Shown: positions 17,971 through 26,943 of the stretch, piece by piece
Layout: each line of letters begins with the position of its first letter
How positions within the stretch are numbered: the first letter of the stretch is position 1
From: Streptomyces sp. RPT161
GTDB taxonomy: Bacteria; Actinomycetota; Actinomycetes; Streptomycetales; Streptomycetaceae
Direction: 5' to 3'
Assembly: GCF_027533845.1 (NCBI RefSeq)
Contig: NZ_JAPZVN010000028.1
Coordinates: 1-64,000 of the forward strand
DNA length: 64,000 nucleotides
The notes under the pieces: model-generated
Told to the model about the DNA's origin: nothing
The model's database searches: none
Seen by the model: only the letters and a program-made list of their open reading frames with translations
Position numbers and translations under genes: made by a program

Positions 17971-18012
17971 GTCAGGTTAGCCTGACGCGACTGCTTGTCA
18001 AGGTTCCCTGAC
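17971..18012 (-). promoter_or_regulatory. Promoter overlapped by two near-identical palindromes
   Basis: GTCAGGTTAGCCTGAC (17971-17986) and GTCAAGGTTCCCTGAC (17997-18012) are 26 bp apart centre to centre. On the minus strand a consensus -35 TTGACA (18001-17996) lies in the distal palindrome and a -10 TAACCT (17979-17974) in the proximal one, with a 16-bp spacer. The predicted start coincides with the ATG at 17967. A bound HTH protein would occlude the promoter. Nothing else is recognised in 18013-18273. Confidence 0.7.
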
Positions 18013-18273
18013 AGGCGCGGTCGTGGGACGACGAATCCAGGCGACATCGCACGGGCACCGACGCCGCGCGTGTCCGGGAAACCTCCACCCCGGTGTGGCC
18101 TGGTTGCCCGTGATGGCGTACTGATCCACGCTGACAACGAGACGACGCGAGGTGCACAGGTCCGACGAGAGCTTCGACTTCCCCGGTCGGCTTGCTGGAC
18201 CGGCCCGCCCACCGGGCGGGCGCGGCGTACGGGGCGGGCGCAGCCGTCGGCGAGGAGGTAAGGAGACCTGCTT

Positions 18274-19623
18274 GTGAACACCACCCGGCTACAGCGTGAC
18301 GAGCTCAGATCGCTGTTCGCCCCGTCGGCCGGCCCTTCGGAGAGGATCGGGCTTGAGATCGAGAGTGGCATCGTCGACCCTGAGACCGGACTCGCCGCCC
18401 CGTACACGGGAAGGAACGGCGTCAAGGCCATCCTTGAGACACTGATCGCCGAGTGGGGCGGGGAGGCGCAGCACGACGCCGGAGAGCTGATCGGCGTCAA
18501 ACTGTCGGATGGTGTCCTGATCGGCCTCGAACACGGCGGCCAGGTGGAGTACTCCTCCGCCCCGGCAGCCGACCTGGTCACGGTGGTGGACGACGCACGA
18601 GCCGCCCTTGAGCGCCTGTCGGAGATCGTCAAACGCTTCGGCTGGGCCCTGTTGCCCGGCGCCTACCTGCCGTTCGACAAGATCGACAGCATCCCCTGGG
18701 TGCCCATGAGCCGCGGCAGGGTCATGCGCGACTTCTTCGCCCGCATCGGCGACGCGGGTCGTGACGCCCCGAAGATCCTGTCGATGTCGCTGTGCACACA
18801 GGTACATCTGGACTTCTTCTCCCACGAGGACTTCACCCGAAAGCTCCGGATGCAGGCGGCGGCCTCACCGGTGGTCGCCGCGCTGTTCGTCAACTCCCCG
18901 TTGCAGAACGGCCGGTTGACCGGGCTGCTGTCGCACCGGTCCCATGACTGGCTGTGGACGGACCCCCAGCGCTGCGGTGTTATGGGCCCGGCCCTGCGCG
19001 GTGACGTGGGCGCCGATCACATCATCGACTGGGCGTTGCGTCTTCCCATGATCTACTACCTGGGGCCGGACGGTCGGTACCAGCCCGCCCCCGACCGGCC
19101 GTTCGCCACGATCCTGGAGCAGGGCTTCGAGGACGGCTCGATGCCGACCTTCGCGCACTGGGTCTCCCACATGACGCAGACCTGGACGCACGTAAGGGCC
19201 AGGCGCACCCTGGAACTCCGCGCGGCGGACGGCCCCCCGTACCAACACATCCCCGCCGTCCCCGCGTTGTGGGTGGGGCTCAGCTACCACCCGCCGTCCC
19301 GCGATGCGGCATGGGAACTACTGCGGCAGTACAGCGTGGAGGAGCAACGCACGGCGATGCTCAGGCTGCCGGTCGAAGGGCTGCACACCATGCTGGGTGG
19401 GGATCGGATGGACGAACTCGCCCGTGAACTGGTGCGGTTGGCGCGGGCGGGGTTGCGGGCGCGGGTGGAGGCGGGGCTGGAACGTCCCAAGGCCCTGGAC
19501 TACCTCGATCCACTCGACGAGGTGTTGCACACGGGGGAGACCTTCGCCGAGCAGTGCGCGCGGCGCTGGGAGACGGACCTGGGACGCGATCCGCGCCGCT
19601 ACGTCGCGGCCTTCCGCGTCTGA
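18274..19623 (+). CDS. Glutamate-cysteine ligase family protein (EgtA/GCS2-like)
   Basis: A 449-residue enzyme of the glutamate-cysteine ligase 2 superfamily, which forms gamma-glutamylcysteine from Glu, Cys and ATP. Visible are ERIGLEIESGIVD at the N-terminus (Glu metal ligands), HGGQVEYSSAP, SMSLCTQVHLDF and ARRTLELRAADGPPY. EgtA in actinomycetes supplies gamma-glutamylcysteine for ergothioneine, but the other egt genes are not adjacent, so the assignment stays at family level. GTG 18274 has GGAG 8 nt upstream. Confidence 0.85.
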   Translation: MNTTRLQRDELRSLFAPSAGPSERIGLEIESGIVDPETGLAAPYTGRNGVKAILETLIAEWGGEAQHDAGELIGVKLSDGVLIGLEHGGQVEYSSAPAADLVTVVDDARAALERLSEIVKRFGWALLPGAYLPFDKIDSIPWVPMSRGRVMRDFFARIGDAGRDAPKILSMSLCTQVHLDFFSHEDFTRKLRMQAAASPVVAALFVNSPLQNGRLTGLLSHRSHDWLWTDPQRCGVMGPALRGDVGADHIIDWALRLPMIYYLGPDGRYQPAPDRPFATILEQGFEDGSMPTFAHWVSHMTQTWTHVRARRTLELRAADGPPYQHIPAVPALWVGLSYHPPSRDAAWELLRQYSVEEQRTAMLRLPVEGLHTMLGGDRMDELARELVRLARAGLRARVEAGLERPKALDYLDPLDEVLHTGETFAEQCARRWETDLGRDPRRYVAAFRV

Positions 19624-20218
19624 GCCACGAGAGGGAGGCTGAATCCAGTCGGCAACGGACTTGCGCACCGCGAAGGCGCCCTCTCAACAACGATGCCGTG
19701 CAAGCGGCCTGCACACGGTCGGCGCCGGGCACCCCGGCGGGGGAGGGCGCCTCGTGAGCGGTACCGCCGACCGGTCCGCTTTCTCGGCCTGGGCTTCGGC
19801 GGCCACTGGGCCGCCGAACTTCCCCTTGCTGAGCCGGGCGGACATTGCCATTGACGTGGGGTGGCCCGACGGGTACCGCCCAACGCGACGCCGACGACCT
19901 GTTCCGCCTGCCGTACGGGATGGCCGCAACCACCGGCAACGCGCTTGCACTTGACCGGTCGCCCGATGACGCGGCTGTCGCGCACTGGCGGCACCGGATC
20001 CAGCTTGGGCCAGAAAGTCACTTGAGCCCCGCCCGTAACGTCTCCACAACGGCCCCTGGCCGGAGCACCGGCGAACGGGTGCACATGGTCGGAGGTGACT
20101 CCCTCCGACCCTCGCGCAGCCGCCCCCAGCGCCAGCTCAGCCAATCGCGCCCGCCGCTCTGAGCTGGGATTGAGCAGCATTCGACCGTACGATCTCACTC
20201 ATCGTTGAGGGGGAACTC
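19624..20218. other. Gap without a convincing gene
   Basis: About 595 nt. Several frames are open but none has a ribosome site and consistent codon bias. One plus-strand stretch (about 19885-20020, RDADDLFRLPYGMAATTGNA) has coding-like composition and could be a remnant. The methyltransferase ribosome site lies at its right end. Confidence 0.4.
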
Positions 20219-20956
20219 ATGGACCGTGACGTCCGCTCGGTGGATGACCTGCTCAAGCTCCTGGACAGCCTGTTCGTACCGGCAACCGACCGTTGGACGG
20301 ACGGCGCCGCGACCTGGTGGGACGACTTCTACGCAGACCGTGCCAGGCCGGTGCCGTTCTTCGTGGCGAAGCCGGACGAAAGCCTGGTGTCGTACCTGGA
20401 CCGAGGCCTGATCGCCCCGGGCCGCGCCCTGGATCTGGGCTGCGGCCCAGGCCGCAACGCCGTCCACCTGGCATCCCGTGGCTTCCGGGTGGACGCCGTC
20501 GACCTCTCTCCCACAGCCATCGAATGGGCCGAGGAGCGCGCCCGTGAAGCCGGAGTCGACATCGGCTACCACTGCGGCGATGCCTTCGCGCTGACCGGCG
20601 AGCTGACCGGCCCGTACGACCTGATCGTCGACTCGGGCTGCTTCCACCACCTGCCGCCGCATCGACGCATCAGCTACCGCGCCCTACTGGATCGCTCCCT
20701 CGCACCCGGTGGCCATCTCGCCCTCACCTGCTTCGCGGCGGGGACGATGGGTTGCGAACTGGCCGACATCGACCTCTACCGCGAGTTCTGCCTGCACGGG
20801 GGACTCGGCTATTCACGGCATGCCCTGCGCTGGATCTTCGCCGATCTCACGGAGATCGAACTTCGTCGGATGCGCGACGAGCCTCCCGACTCCGAGTGTT
20901 TCGGCGAGCACTTCCTGTGGGCGGCCCTGTTCCAACGCGGTGGTACGGGCGCTTGA
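20219..20956 (+). CDS. Class I SAM-dependent methyltransferase
   Basis: A 245-residue methyltransferase with Rossmann motif I ALDLGCGPGRNAVHLA, post-I acidic VDAVDLSPTAI, motif II YDLIVDSGCFHHLP and motif III LAPGGHLALTCF. The N-terminal WWDDFYADRARPVPFF and the overall pattern recall small-molecule (thiopurine/tellurite-resistance-like) methyltransferases. ATG 20219 follows GAGGGGGA. Substrate unknown; the neighbours do not indicate a pathway. Confidence 0.88.
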   Translation: MDRDVRSVDDLLKLLDSLFVPATDRWTDGAATWWDDFYADRARPVPFFVAKPDESLVSYLDRGLIAPGRALDLGCGPGRNAVHLASRGFRVDAVDLSPTAIEWAEERAREAGVDIGYHCGDAFALTGELTGPYDLIVDSGCFHHLPPHRRISYRALLDRSLAPGGHLALTCFAAGTMGCELADIDLYREFCLHGGLGYSRHALRWIFADLTEIELRRMRDEPPDSECFGEHFLWAALFQRGGTGA

Positions 20957-21049
20957 CCGGTCGGTTCGGGAGCTCGCCGCCAGGGGCGGGGCCGCGCCTG
21001 TGTTCCCCACGTGGCGGATGAGGAGTCCGCTGGAAGCGACGGCAGCCGC

Positions 21050-21760
21050 TCAGTTGCGCCGATGCGCGGCGAGGAAGACCTGGTCGAACTCCTTGTACAC
21101 GCAGTCGACCTCGTCGAATCCCGCTTCGCGCAGCCAGGCCAGATTACCTTCCAGCGTGAGTTCGGCGAACCGCGCTCCGCCGGGTGCGTCCTCGTGGACG
21201 TGAGCGCCGTGGGGGTGGCCGGAACCCCGGGCGTAGAGTGCGGCAAGTGGAGTGCGTGACGATGACATCACCACATCCAGCACCAAATCCAGGTTGAAGA
21301 ACCAGCCACCAGGACGCAGCAGCGAGTGCACCTGACCGTATACCCGGCGAACGGCGTCCGGATCACCCAGATTGTGCGTCGTGAGCGAAGACACCACCGC
21401 ATCGAACGGCCCTTCAACCTGCTCGATCCACGTAGAGTCACGCAGGTCACAGCGTCGATAGACCACCCGCGGGCCGAATTCGGCAAGTACGCTCCTGGCC
21501 CGGTCGAGCATCGGGGCGGAGTAGTCCTGGAGGCACACACCGGCTTCCGGGAACTCGGCGAGCACTTGCCGACTGAACTCACCATAGCCACCCCCCAAGT
21601 CGAGGACCCGCGGGTGGGGCAAGTCCGCCAGCGGCAGCAGTGACGCGGCGCGCCGCAGTCGGAGTTGGCGACGTTCCCCGTCGGAAGCGACGTAGTTGAT
21701 CCACTGCTCGACGTATTCGGGTGACTGCCAGTCGTGTTGGGTCTTGACGTTCTCGGTCAT
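21050..21760 (-). CDS. Class I SAM-dependent methyltransferase (UbiE/Methyltransf_11-like)
   Basis: A 236-residue enzyme with motif I RVLDLGGGYGEFSRQV, a second acidic motif CLQDYSAPMLDRA, DAVVSSLTTHNLGD and LLRPGGWFFNLD. ATG 21760 has GAGGAG upstream. It lies 47 nt downstream of the MerR gene on the same strand, so it is probably MerR-controlled. Its GGGYG loop differs from the adjacent 20219 enzyme, so it is not a simple duplicate. Substrate unknown. Confidence 0.86.
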   Translation of the reverse strand: MTENVKTQHDWQSPEYVEQWINYVASDGERRQLRLRRAASLLPLADLPHPRVLDLGGGYGEFSRQVLAEFPEAGVCLQDYSAPMLDRARSVLAEFGPRVVYRRCDLRDSTWIEQVEGPFDAVVSSLTTHNLGDPDAVRRVYGQVHSLLRPGGWFFNLDLVLDVVMSSSRTPLAALYARGSGHPHGAHVHEDAPGGARFAELTLEGNLAWLREAGFDEVDCVYKEFDQVFLAAHRRN

Positions 21761-21807
21761 GGACACTCCTCGTCGTAGGGATGGGACGTGGCGCCCATTG
21801 CAGCGGC

Positions 21808-22245
21808 TCAACCCAAGTTGAGTGCAACACCGTGTGCCGTGTGGCTGACCGAGTTCCCGTTCCAGGCGATCTCCCGGCGTAGCTCAGGACATTCCGCCGC
21901 GGGGTTGTCGCGGGGGCAGGACAGCAGGTGGTTGAGGTAGCCACGGGCGGTACGCAGCTGCTCCAGTTGGTTGTCGATCGCCGTGATGCGATCGGTGACG
22001 ATCTCACGCCAGTCGCTGGTACTGGTCCGCCCGCGGAGCACGGAGTCGATCTCGTCCAGGCTCATCAGTCCGGTCGACTGCCACAGTCGAATCAGCGCGA
22101 TGCGGTACCGCTGGTCCGCGTCGTAGTAGCGCTGCCCGGACCGCCGGTGCGCGGTGATCAGCCCACGGCGTTCCCAGTAGTGCAGGGTTGAGAACGCCAA
22201 ACCGTACTGGTCCGCTATGTCGCGGATCCCGATGAGATCGTTCAT
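21808..22245 (-). CDS. MerR-family transcriptional regulator
   Basis: A 145-residue protein with the MerR DNA-binding domain: IGIRDIADQYGLAFSTLHYW, ERRGLITAHRRSGQRYYDAD. A dimerisation helix (ITAIDNQLEQLRTARGYLNH) and two C-terminal cysteines (LLSCPRDN, AECPEL) follow; the cysteines could bind a metal or sense redox. It precedes the methyltransferase gene on the same strand, likely co-transcribed. Confidence 0.88.
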   Translation of the reverse strand: MNDLIGIRDIADQYGLAFSTLHYWERRGLITAHRRSGQRYYDADQRYRIALIRLWQSTGLMSLDEIDSVLRGRTSTSDWREIVTDRITAIDNQLEQLRTARGYLNHLLSCPRDNPAAECPELRREIAWNGNSVSHTAHGVALNLG

Positions 22246-22379
22246 GGACCCAACCTGACCTCACCCGGGCACGAGTGACAAGGACCCAGGCCACCAAGCC
22301 CGTTGGGCAGGGCCGTCGCTGCCTGACCAGCCGCGCACCGGCGTTGGACGAGGCCGGGTTCCGAAAGCCGCCGGCCGGG

Positions 22380-22820
22380 TCAGGAAAGCCGCAAGCTGAT
22401 CCAGGGGATGGTCTCCCCGGGCAGCAGGTAGCGCTCCACCTCGAAGAACCCATGCTTTTGCGCGAACCGCAGCCCGTCCACGTTGGAGGACAGGACCACA
22501 GTTTCGACTGCTTCCGCGCCAAGCTCTCGTGCTCGTCGCAACCCCCGTGCATAGAGTTCCTCGCCGAAACCGCGGCCGCGGTATTCAGCTAGCACACGGG
22601 CTATCACGGTGGCGATCGTTGTGTCCGCCGTCGGCGGGCGGACGGTACTACAGCCCACCAGCGCGTCCCCTAGATACGCGACTTCAAGGTGATTGCGCTG
22701 GGCGCGTTCCCTTACCTCGTCCAGGGACAAGATGTGGGTGGGAATGACCACGTTGTGGACATACCGCCAGTCTTCGAACTCGGCGTCACTGTCCGGCTGC
22801 TCGATGCGGAGGTCAGACAT
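22380..22820 (-). CDS. GNAT-family N-acetyltransferase
   Basis: A 146-residue single GNAT domain. Acetyl-CoA-binding motif A reads VIARVLAEYRGRGFGEELYA, and motif B ends NVDGLRFAQKHGFFEVERY. ATG 22820 begins MSDLRIEQPD; frames running further upstream lack coding bias. No neighbour indicates substrate. Confidence 0.82.
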   Translation of the reverse strand: MSDLRIEQPDSDAEFEDWRYVHNVVIPTHILSLDEVRERAQRNHLEVAYLGDALVGCSTVRPPTADTTIATVIARVLAEYRGRGFGEELYARGLRRARELGAEAVETVVLSSNVDGLRFAQKHGFFEVERYLLPGETIPWISLRLS

Positions 22821-23190
22821 CGAATCAGAAAACCTGAATACGCCTTGGGCCGTCAACTCCTTGTCGGCAGGCAAGCCATGACAGTGAGGAGAGCAATGCT
22901 CGACCCTCAATTGGTGACGCAACCCGTTGGGCGTTTGGAGTCGGGTTTGCTTCTGCACGAGTTGTGTGGCGATGGCGAGCCCGGCCCGGGTCAGCAGCTT
23001 GATGATCCGGTCGGAGGGCCTCGGAGCACACAGCCGCGCGCCTCGGTCCGTTTGAACTGAGCCAGGCAGGGCGGCGATCGGGTGGCCGGAAGTTTCCGAC
23101 GGGCGGGGAGCGGGGGGGTGGCTTAGCCTGGTGTTTTCGGGCTGCCTTGCCGGTCGGTAGGGGCGGCACCTCAGCCGAGGGAGACGAGCC
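22821..23190. other. Intergenic region, nothing recognised
   Basis: About 370 nt between divergent genes. Long open frames exist on the minus strand but have poor codon bias and no ribosome sites. It should contain promoters for the GNAT gene and for the secreted-protein gene at 23191. Confidence 0.4.
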
Positions 23191-23619
23191 ATGCCTGGTC
23201 GCACCGTGATGCTGCGTTCCGTCCTCGCCTTCACAGTCGTCGCCGTGCTGTCGGCCGCGCGGCCGCTGGATTCGGGACCGACGATCCGGCTGGAGGACCT
23301 GTCCCAGCATCCTTCGGTGCGCCCGAGCACCTTCCAGGTGACCTACCACGTGGCCCTCACAGGTCTGCGTTGGAGCGGCTGGGGTGCCCCGGTGGCGGTC
23401 AGCACGGGGACCTTGGACATCAACACCTGCCAGCCGACCTGCGCTGAAGGTCGCCACCGTCTGCTGCGACACGCCGAGCTTCAGGTGCGCGGAGTGCGGA
23501 TCGACCAGGGACGCCGTTTCTACCGGCAGTACCGCGTCACGGGCCCGGCCCTGACGGCCGCTGACCGCCTCGCGTACGCGCACTGGACCAACGCGTACGT
23601 CCCGAGCGACTTCCGCTAG
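23191..23619 (+). CDS. Secreted hypothetical protein
   Basis: A 142-residue product with an N-terminal hydrophobic segment (MLRSVLAFTVVAVLSAARPL). The mature part has a Cys pair (NTCQPTCAEG) and aromatic C-terminal residues (YRQYRV, YAHWTNAYVP). GGGAG lies 7 nt before ATG 23191. No family recognised. It begins a stretch of short genes coding for exported or membrane products. Confidence 0.6.
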   Translation: MPGRTVMLRSVLAFTVVAVLSAARPLDSGPTIRLEDLSQHPSVRPSTFQVTYHVALTGLRWSGWGAPVAVSTGTLDINTCQPTCAEGRHRLLRHAELQVRGVRIDQGRRFYRQYRVTGPALTAADRLAYAHWTNAYVPSDFR

Positions 23620-23838
23620 CCCTCGCAGGGGGGCGCCATGGGGACCAGGCGCCCAAGTAGCGCTGCGGAAAGGCAGGTTGGGAATCGGCCCAGACACAAC
23701 GGCCGACTTCACGGCAATGTGAGAAAAGGCACGCGGTCCGCGGACACGTGCCCGTTTCCAGTGGCTGCGTCCGGGCAGCCGCGAGAGTGCGCGCGTCTTC
23801 CGACACATCCCTACCGAGAACTGAAGAGGGGTATGGAG

Positions 23839-23994
23839 ATGCTCTTCCTCGTTGCCGCGCTCACGCTGTTCGGTGTGTTGCTGGGCGCGGTTGTACACCT
23901 GCCGTTGCCCGCCGTTGTTGCCATCGCGACCGTCATCACCTGCTGGCTGGCCGTCTACCTCGTGCGCAGGCGGCAGGCTGGCCGATCGAGGTAA
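23839..23994 (+). CDS. Small two-helix membrane protein
   Basis: A 51-residue protein, MLFLVAALTLFGVLLGAVV then PAVVAIATVITCWLAVYLVR, with two transmembrane helices and a basic tail. ATG 23839 lies 7 nt from AGAGGGG; an ATG at 23833 is too close to that site. Unknown function, probably transcribed with the next gene 36 nt away. Confidence 0.55.
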   Translation: MLFLVAALTLFGVLLGAVVHLPLPAVVAIATVITCWLAVYLVRRRQAGRSR

Positions 23995-24030
23995 CTGACC
24001 CCGGACCCAAGTGAGTTTCAAGGAGAGAGT

Positions 24031-24294
24031 ATGGACACCGACGCTCCCGTACGCGACCGTCCAGCCTCCAGGCAGTATGCCAACAGTATGGCCGCCGCGT
24101 CGTTCATCTTCGGGTTGGTCGGCATCCTGGTGTTCAACGTGCTGTTCGGTCCCTTCGCCATCGTCCTCGGCGGCCTGGCGCTCATCCGGGGCACCCGCCA
24201 CCGCACCCGTGCCTGTCTGGGGCTCGGTCTGGGCGTGGCGGACCTGGTGATGTTGGCTGTTCTGACTTCCGCGGACCACACGGTGAGCTGGTAG
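24031..24294 (+). CDS. DUF4190-like small membrane protein
   Basis: An 87-residue protein with a hydrophilic N-terminus followed by NSMAAASFIFGLVGILVFNV and a second helix ending VADLVMLAVLTSADH. The pattern of an Ala/Ser-rich first helix, GG-x-ALIRG loop and second helix resembles the DUF4190 family common in Streptomyces. AAGGAGA precedes the ATG. Confidence 0.65.
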   Translation: MDTDAPVRDRPASRQYANSMAAASFIFGLVGILVFNVLFGPFAIVLGGLALIRGTRHRTRACLGLGLGVADLVMLAVLTSADHTVSW

Positions 24295-24627
24295 TCGATG
24301 TCACCCGGCCAGGGGCCGCACGACAAGCCCCGTTGCCCGCAGGGCCGTGGCGGACAAGGGAACGGCCACCCGGCGTACGGGGGAAACCGCCGGGTGGCCT
24401 ACGACGTTTCTGCCCGACGAGCACGCTGATATGCCACTGAGCTTTCCGAGGGCGGGGCACACTCGTGCCGTCAACCTGGGCCCGCCGCACCTCGACATCA
24501 GCGACAGCGGAACCGGTGCCCCGATGCGGACCTACGGGAGTAGGGATGATGCGCCGGGTCCAGGGCACACGTTCCCCGGGCACTGCAAGCGTGATGAATC
24601 CGATCGCCGGCACAAGGAGGACCGTTC
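24295..24627. other. Intergenic region, nothing recognised
   Basis: About 330 nt. One open plus-strand frame crosses it but lacks a ribosome site and typical codon use. A perfect AAGGAGG near 24614-24620 belongs to the short gene at 24628. Confidence 0.4.
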
Positions 24628-24756
24628 ATGCAGGCATTCATATTGCTGAGCATCCCGCTGATCGCCGGGGTCAGCGCAAGTGCGTGGGCGGTTGCCGACC
24701 GTGGCGCCGGCAACACCTCCCGCCGAAGGCTCCCTCGGGGCCAACAAGCACGGTAG
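24628..24756 (+). CDS. Very short membrane-anchored peptide
   Basis: The 42-residue frame MQAFILLSIPLIAGVSASAW then an Arg-rich tail ending GQQAR is preceded by a textbook AAGGAGG at the right distance. One hydrophobic helix with a basic C-terminus suggests a small membrane protein. Too short for family assignment. Confidence 0.45.
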   Translation: MQAFILLSIPLIAGVSASAWAVADRGAGNTSRRRLPRGQQAR

Positions 24757-24882
24757 CCGAAGGTGTGCTGCGTCTCGGCCACTCCTCGGTAGCAGTCTTT
24801 CGAGTGAATCAGCACATGTGCGGGGTGGGTTGGGACAGGGGAGTCGGTGAACGCACACCGCACCGATGGAAGGGAGTTCGTC

Positions 24883-24960
24883 ATGGGTGCCGTGGAAACA
24901 CGGGTCGACCTGGTCGGCGGGCTCAAGCCGGTTTCCGGTAGCCTCTGCCTGAGCGGCTGA
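24883..24960 (+). CDS. Possible 25-residue peptide gene
   Basis: An ATG with GAAGGGAG about 7 nt upstream opens 25 codons (MGAVETRVDLVGGLK then VSGSLCLSG) with good third-position GC. A single Cys lies near the end. It could be a small regulatory or leader peptide, or chance. Confidence 0.3.
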   Translation: MGAVETRVDLVGGLKPVSGSLCLSG

Positions 24961-25137
24961 GCCTGCGGCACAGGGGTACTGCCCACGGCACCAGCCAGAT
25001 TCCGATAGCCGATGGCTGGTGATGCGGGCGGCACCGGCAGTGCACCGGCACGGGTTCTCATCCAGTGACGTGCTGTCGGCCATGCGCGCAGAAGTGCGGC
25101 GTGGGAAGTCGTTGTGGCCGAGAGGGAGTGATTCTTC

Positions 25138-25386
25138 GTGGACGTGAAGATCCGCAGGCTCATCCTCTGTACGGGGGTACTGGGCGGTGTTCTGGGCGCT
25201 ACGCTCGCAGCGCTCTCCGCGGGAAGCGGGTACAGCATCGTCTTTGGCGCAGTGCTCGGAGTGGTGATTGGAAGCGCCGCAGTCCTCCAGCGGAGTGAGC
25301 ATGGTGGCGCACGGCGACGTCCTCCTTCGGGATCCGTGCGGTCCCACCACATTCCGCGGCAACACATCCGGCCGACGCACCGCTGA
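25138..25386 (+). CDS. Small two-helix membrane protein
   Basis: An 82-residue protein from GTG 25138: LILCTGVLGGVLGATLAAL and YSIVFGAVLGVVIGSAAVL are two Gly-rich transmembrane helices, then a basic, His/Arg-rich tail. Gly-zipper-like spacing suggests helix packing. GGGAG precedes the start by 9 nt. Unknown function; it ends the cluster of tiny genes. Confidence 0.5.
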   Translation: MDVKIRRLILCTGVLGGVLGATLAALSAGSGYSIVFGAVLGVVIGSAAVLQRSEHGGARRRPPSGSVRSHHIPRQHIRPTHR

Positions 25387-25474
25387 CGAAGGCCCCTTCG
25401 GGACGGCGGGCCCCGCCGAGCGAACTCGCCAGGCCCGCACGTTGTTCGGGAGTGCGGGCGTCCATTTCGTCGGC

Positions 25475-26848
25475 TCAGCCGAGTCCTCGGAAGTGTTTGA
25501 ACCGGGCAAGCCCTTCCGACAGGTCAACAACGGGCTCGGGGTAGTCGTACGCGGCGCGCTCGTGGGCGGGGAGTCTCCACGGCTCGTGGACGGCGGGCCC
25601 GGGCAGTCCGGCCAGTTCGGGCAGCCAGCGGCGGACGTACGTACCGTCGGGGTCGTACCGCTTGGCCTGGGCGAGCGGGTTGAAGACCCGGTTCGGTCTG
25701 GTGTCAGTTCCGGTCCCGGCCACCCACTGCCAGTTGAGCTGGTTGTTGGCGATGTCGCCGTCCACCAGGAACCGGAGGAAGTGGCGGGCGCCGACGCGCC
25801 AGTCGACGTACAACGTCTTGGTCAGGAAGCTCGCCGTCAACAGGCGAACACGGTTGTGCATCCAGCCTTCGTGCCGCAACTGCCGCATGGCTGCGTCGAT
25901 CACGGGATAGCCGGTGCGGCCCTCCTTCCACGCGGTGATCTCCTGGGCGGCCTCGTCCTGCGACCGCCAACGATCGTTGCGCGGGCGGTAGTCGACAGTC
26001 GCCGCCTGGGGCCGGGCGGCCAGCACCTGGTAGTGGAAGTCTCGCCAGGCAAGCTGCCGTTCGAACGCATCGGCTCCCGGACCGCGTACGCGGCGGGTGC
26101 GGTGGACGAGTTCGACGGCGGAGACGGTCCCGAAGTGCAGGTGGGCTGAGAGGCGGGACGTGGCGTCCCCCGCCAGGTCGTCGTGGTTCCGCGCGTACTG
26201 GGCCAACTCTCCGCGCAGCCATGCCGCCAACCGCTTCCGTGCCTCCGTCTCGCCACCTGCCGGCAGCCGCTCCGCGACTCCCGGGACATCGTCGCGGGAG
26301 GGAATCTCGTCCGAACCGACATGGTCCGGTACCCGTACCACGCGTGGCGCCCCCAACACATCACGCAGCGGCTGCCGCGCCCAGTGGCGGTGGTAGGGCG
26401 TGAAGACGGCGAAGTGGTCCGATGACTGCGGCGTCACGGCTCCCGGCGCGACCGCCGTGACCACGCTGTCGTGGCTGTACAGGTGTCGGCCGCGCGACTC
26501 AAGCGCCTCCCGTAGCCGTTCCTCGCGACGCTGGGCGTACCTGGTGACCCCGGCAGCCATGTGCACCTGGTCGGCATCGGCCTGGGTGACGACGTCGCAC
26601 ACCTGCGCCACGACATCACCGTGCCGTACCACGAGGCGACCGCCGCGCCTGCGCAGCCCCGCGTCGAGATCCGCCAGGCAGTCCGCGAGGAACGCCCGAC
26701 GGTTGGGGACGGCGAAGCCGAGGTCGATGATGCCGTCATCGCAGACGAACAGCGGCACGATCTCCCGCGCGGAGTCCAACGCCGCGCGCAACGGTGGATG
26801 GTCGTGCAACCGAAGATCAGAGGTGAACAGCACAACTGAGACGTTCAA
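25475..26848 (-). CDS. phr: Deoxyribodipyrimidine photolyase (class I)
   Basis: A 457-residue photolyase/cryptochrome protein that repairs UV pyrimidine dimers with light. The N-terminal antenna domain begins VSVVLFTSDLRLHDHPPLRA. The FAD domain carries SRLSAHLHFGTVS, RQLAWRDFHYQ, HEGWMHNRVRLLTASFLTK and DIANNQLNWQWVAGTGTD, all diagnostic of class I CPD photolyases. The last gene of a minus-strand run with the SDR (95-nt gap) and NTF2-like genes, plausibly a light/stress group. Confidence 0.93.
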   Translation of the reverse strand: MNVSVVLFTSDLRLHDHPPLRAALDSAREIVPLFVCDDGIIDLGFAVPNRRAFLADCLADLDAGLRRRGGRLVVRHGDVVAQVCDVVTQADADQVHMAAGVTRYAQRREERLREALESRGRHLYSHDSVVTAVAPGAVTPQSSDHFAVFTPYHRHWARQPLRDVLGAPRVVRVPDHVGSDEIPSRDDVPGVAERLPAGGETEARKRLAAWLRGELAQYARNHDDLAGDATSRLSAHLHFGTVSAVELVHRTRRVRGPGADAFERQLAWRDFHYQVLAARPQAATVDYRPRNDRWRSQDEAAQEITAWKEGRTGYPVIDAAMRQLRHEGWMHNRVRLLTASFLTKTLYVDWRVGARHFLRFLVDGDIANNQLNWQWVAGTGTDTRPNRVFNPLAQAKRYDPDGTYVRRWLPELAGLPGPAVHEPWRLPAHERAAYDYPEPVVDLSEGLARFKHFRGLG

Positions 26849-26943
26849 GGCGCCACTCCTGGACTGGATGGAGGACGAACAACCGGTCCGATTTCCCTCG
26901 CCGCCCGCCGCTGAGGAGCCGCCAGAGGGATACCCGGGGCTTC

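Noticed and set aside
22825-24279. 484-residue minus-strand frame
   Set aside because: No family, no ribosome site, poor codon bias, and it runs opposite several better-supported small genes.
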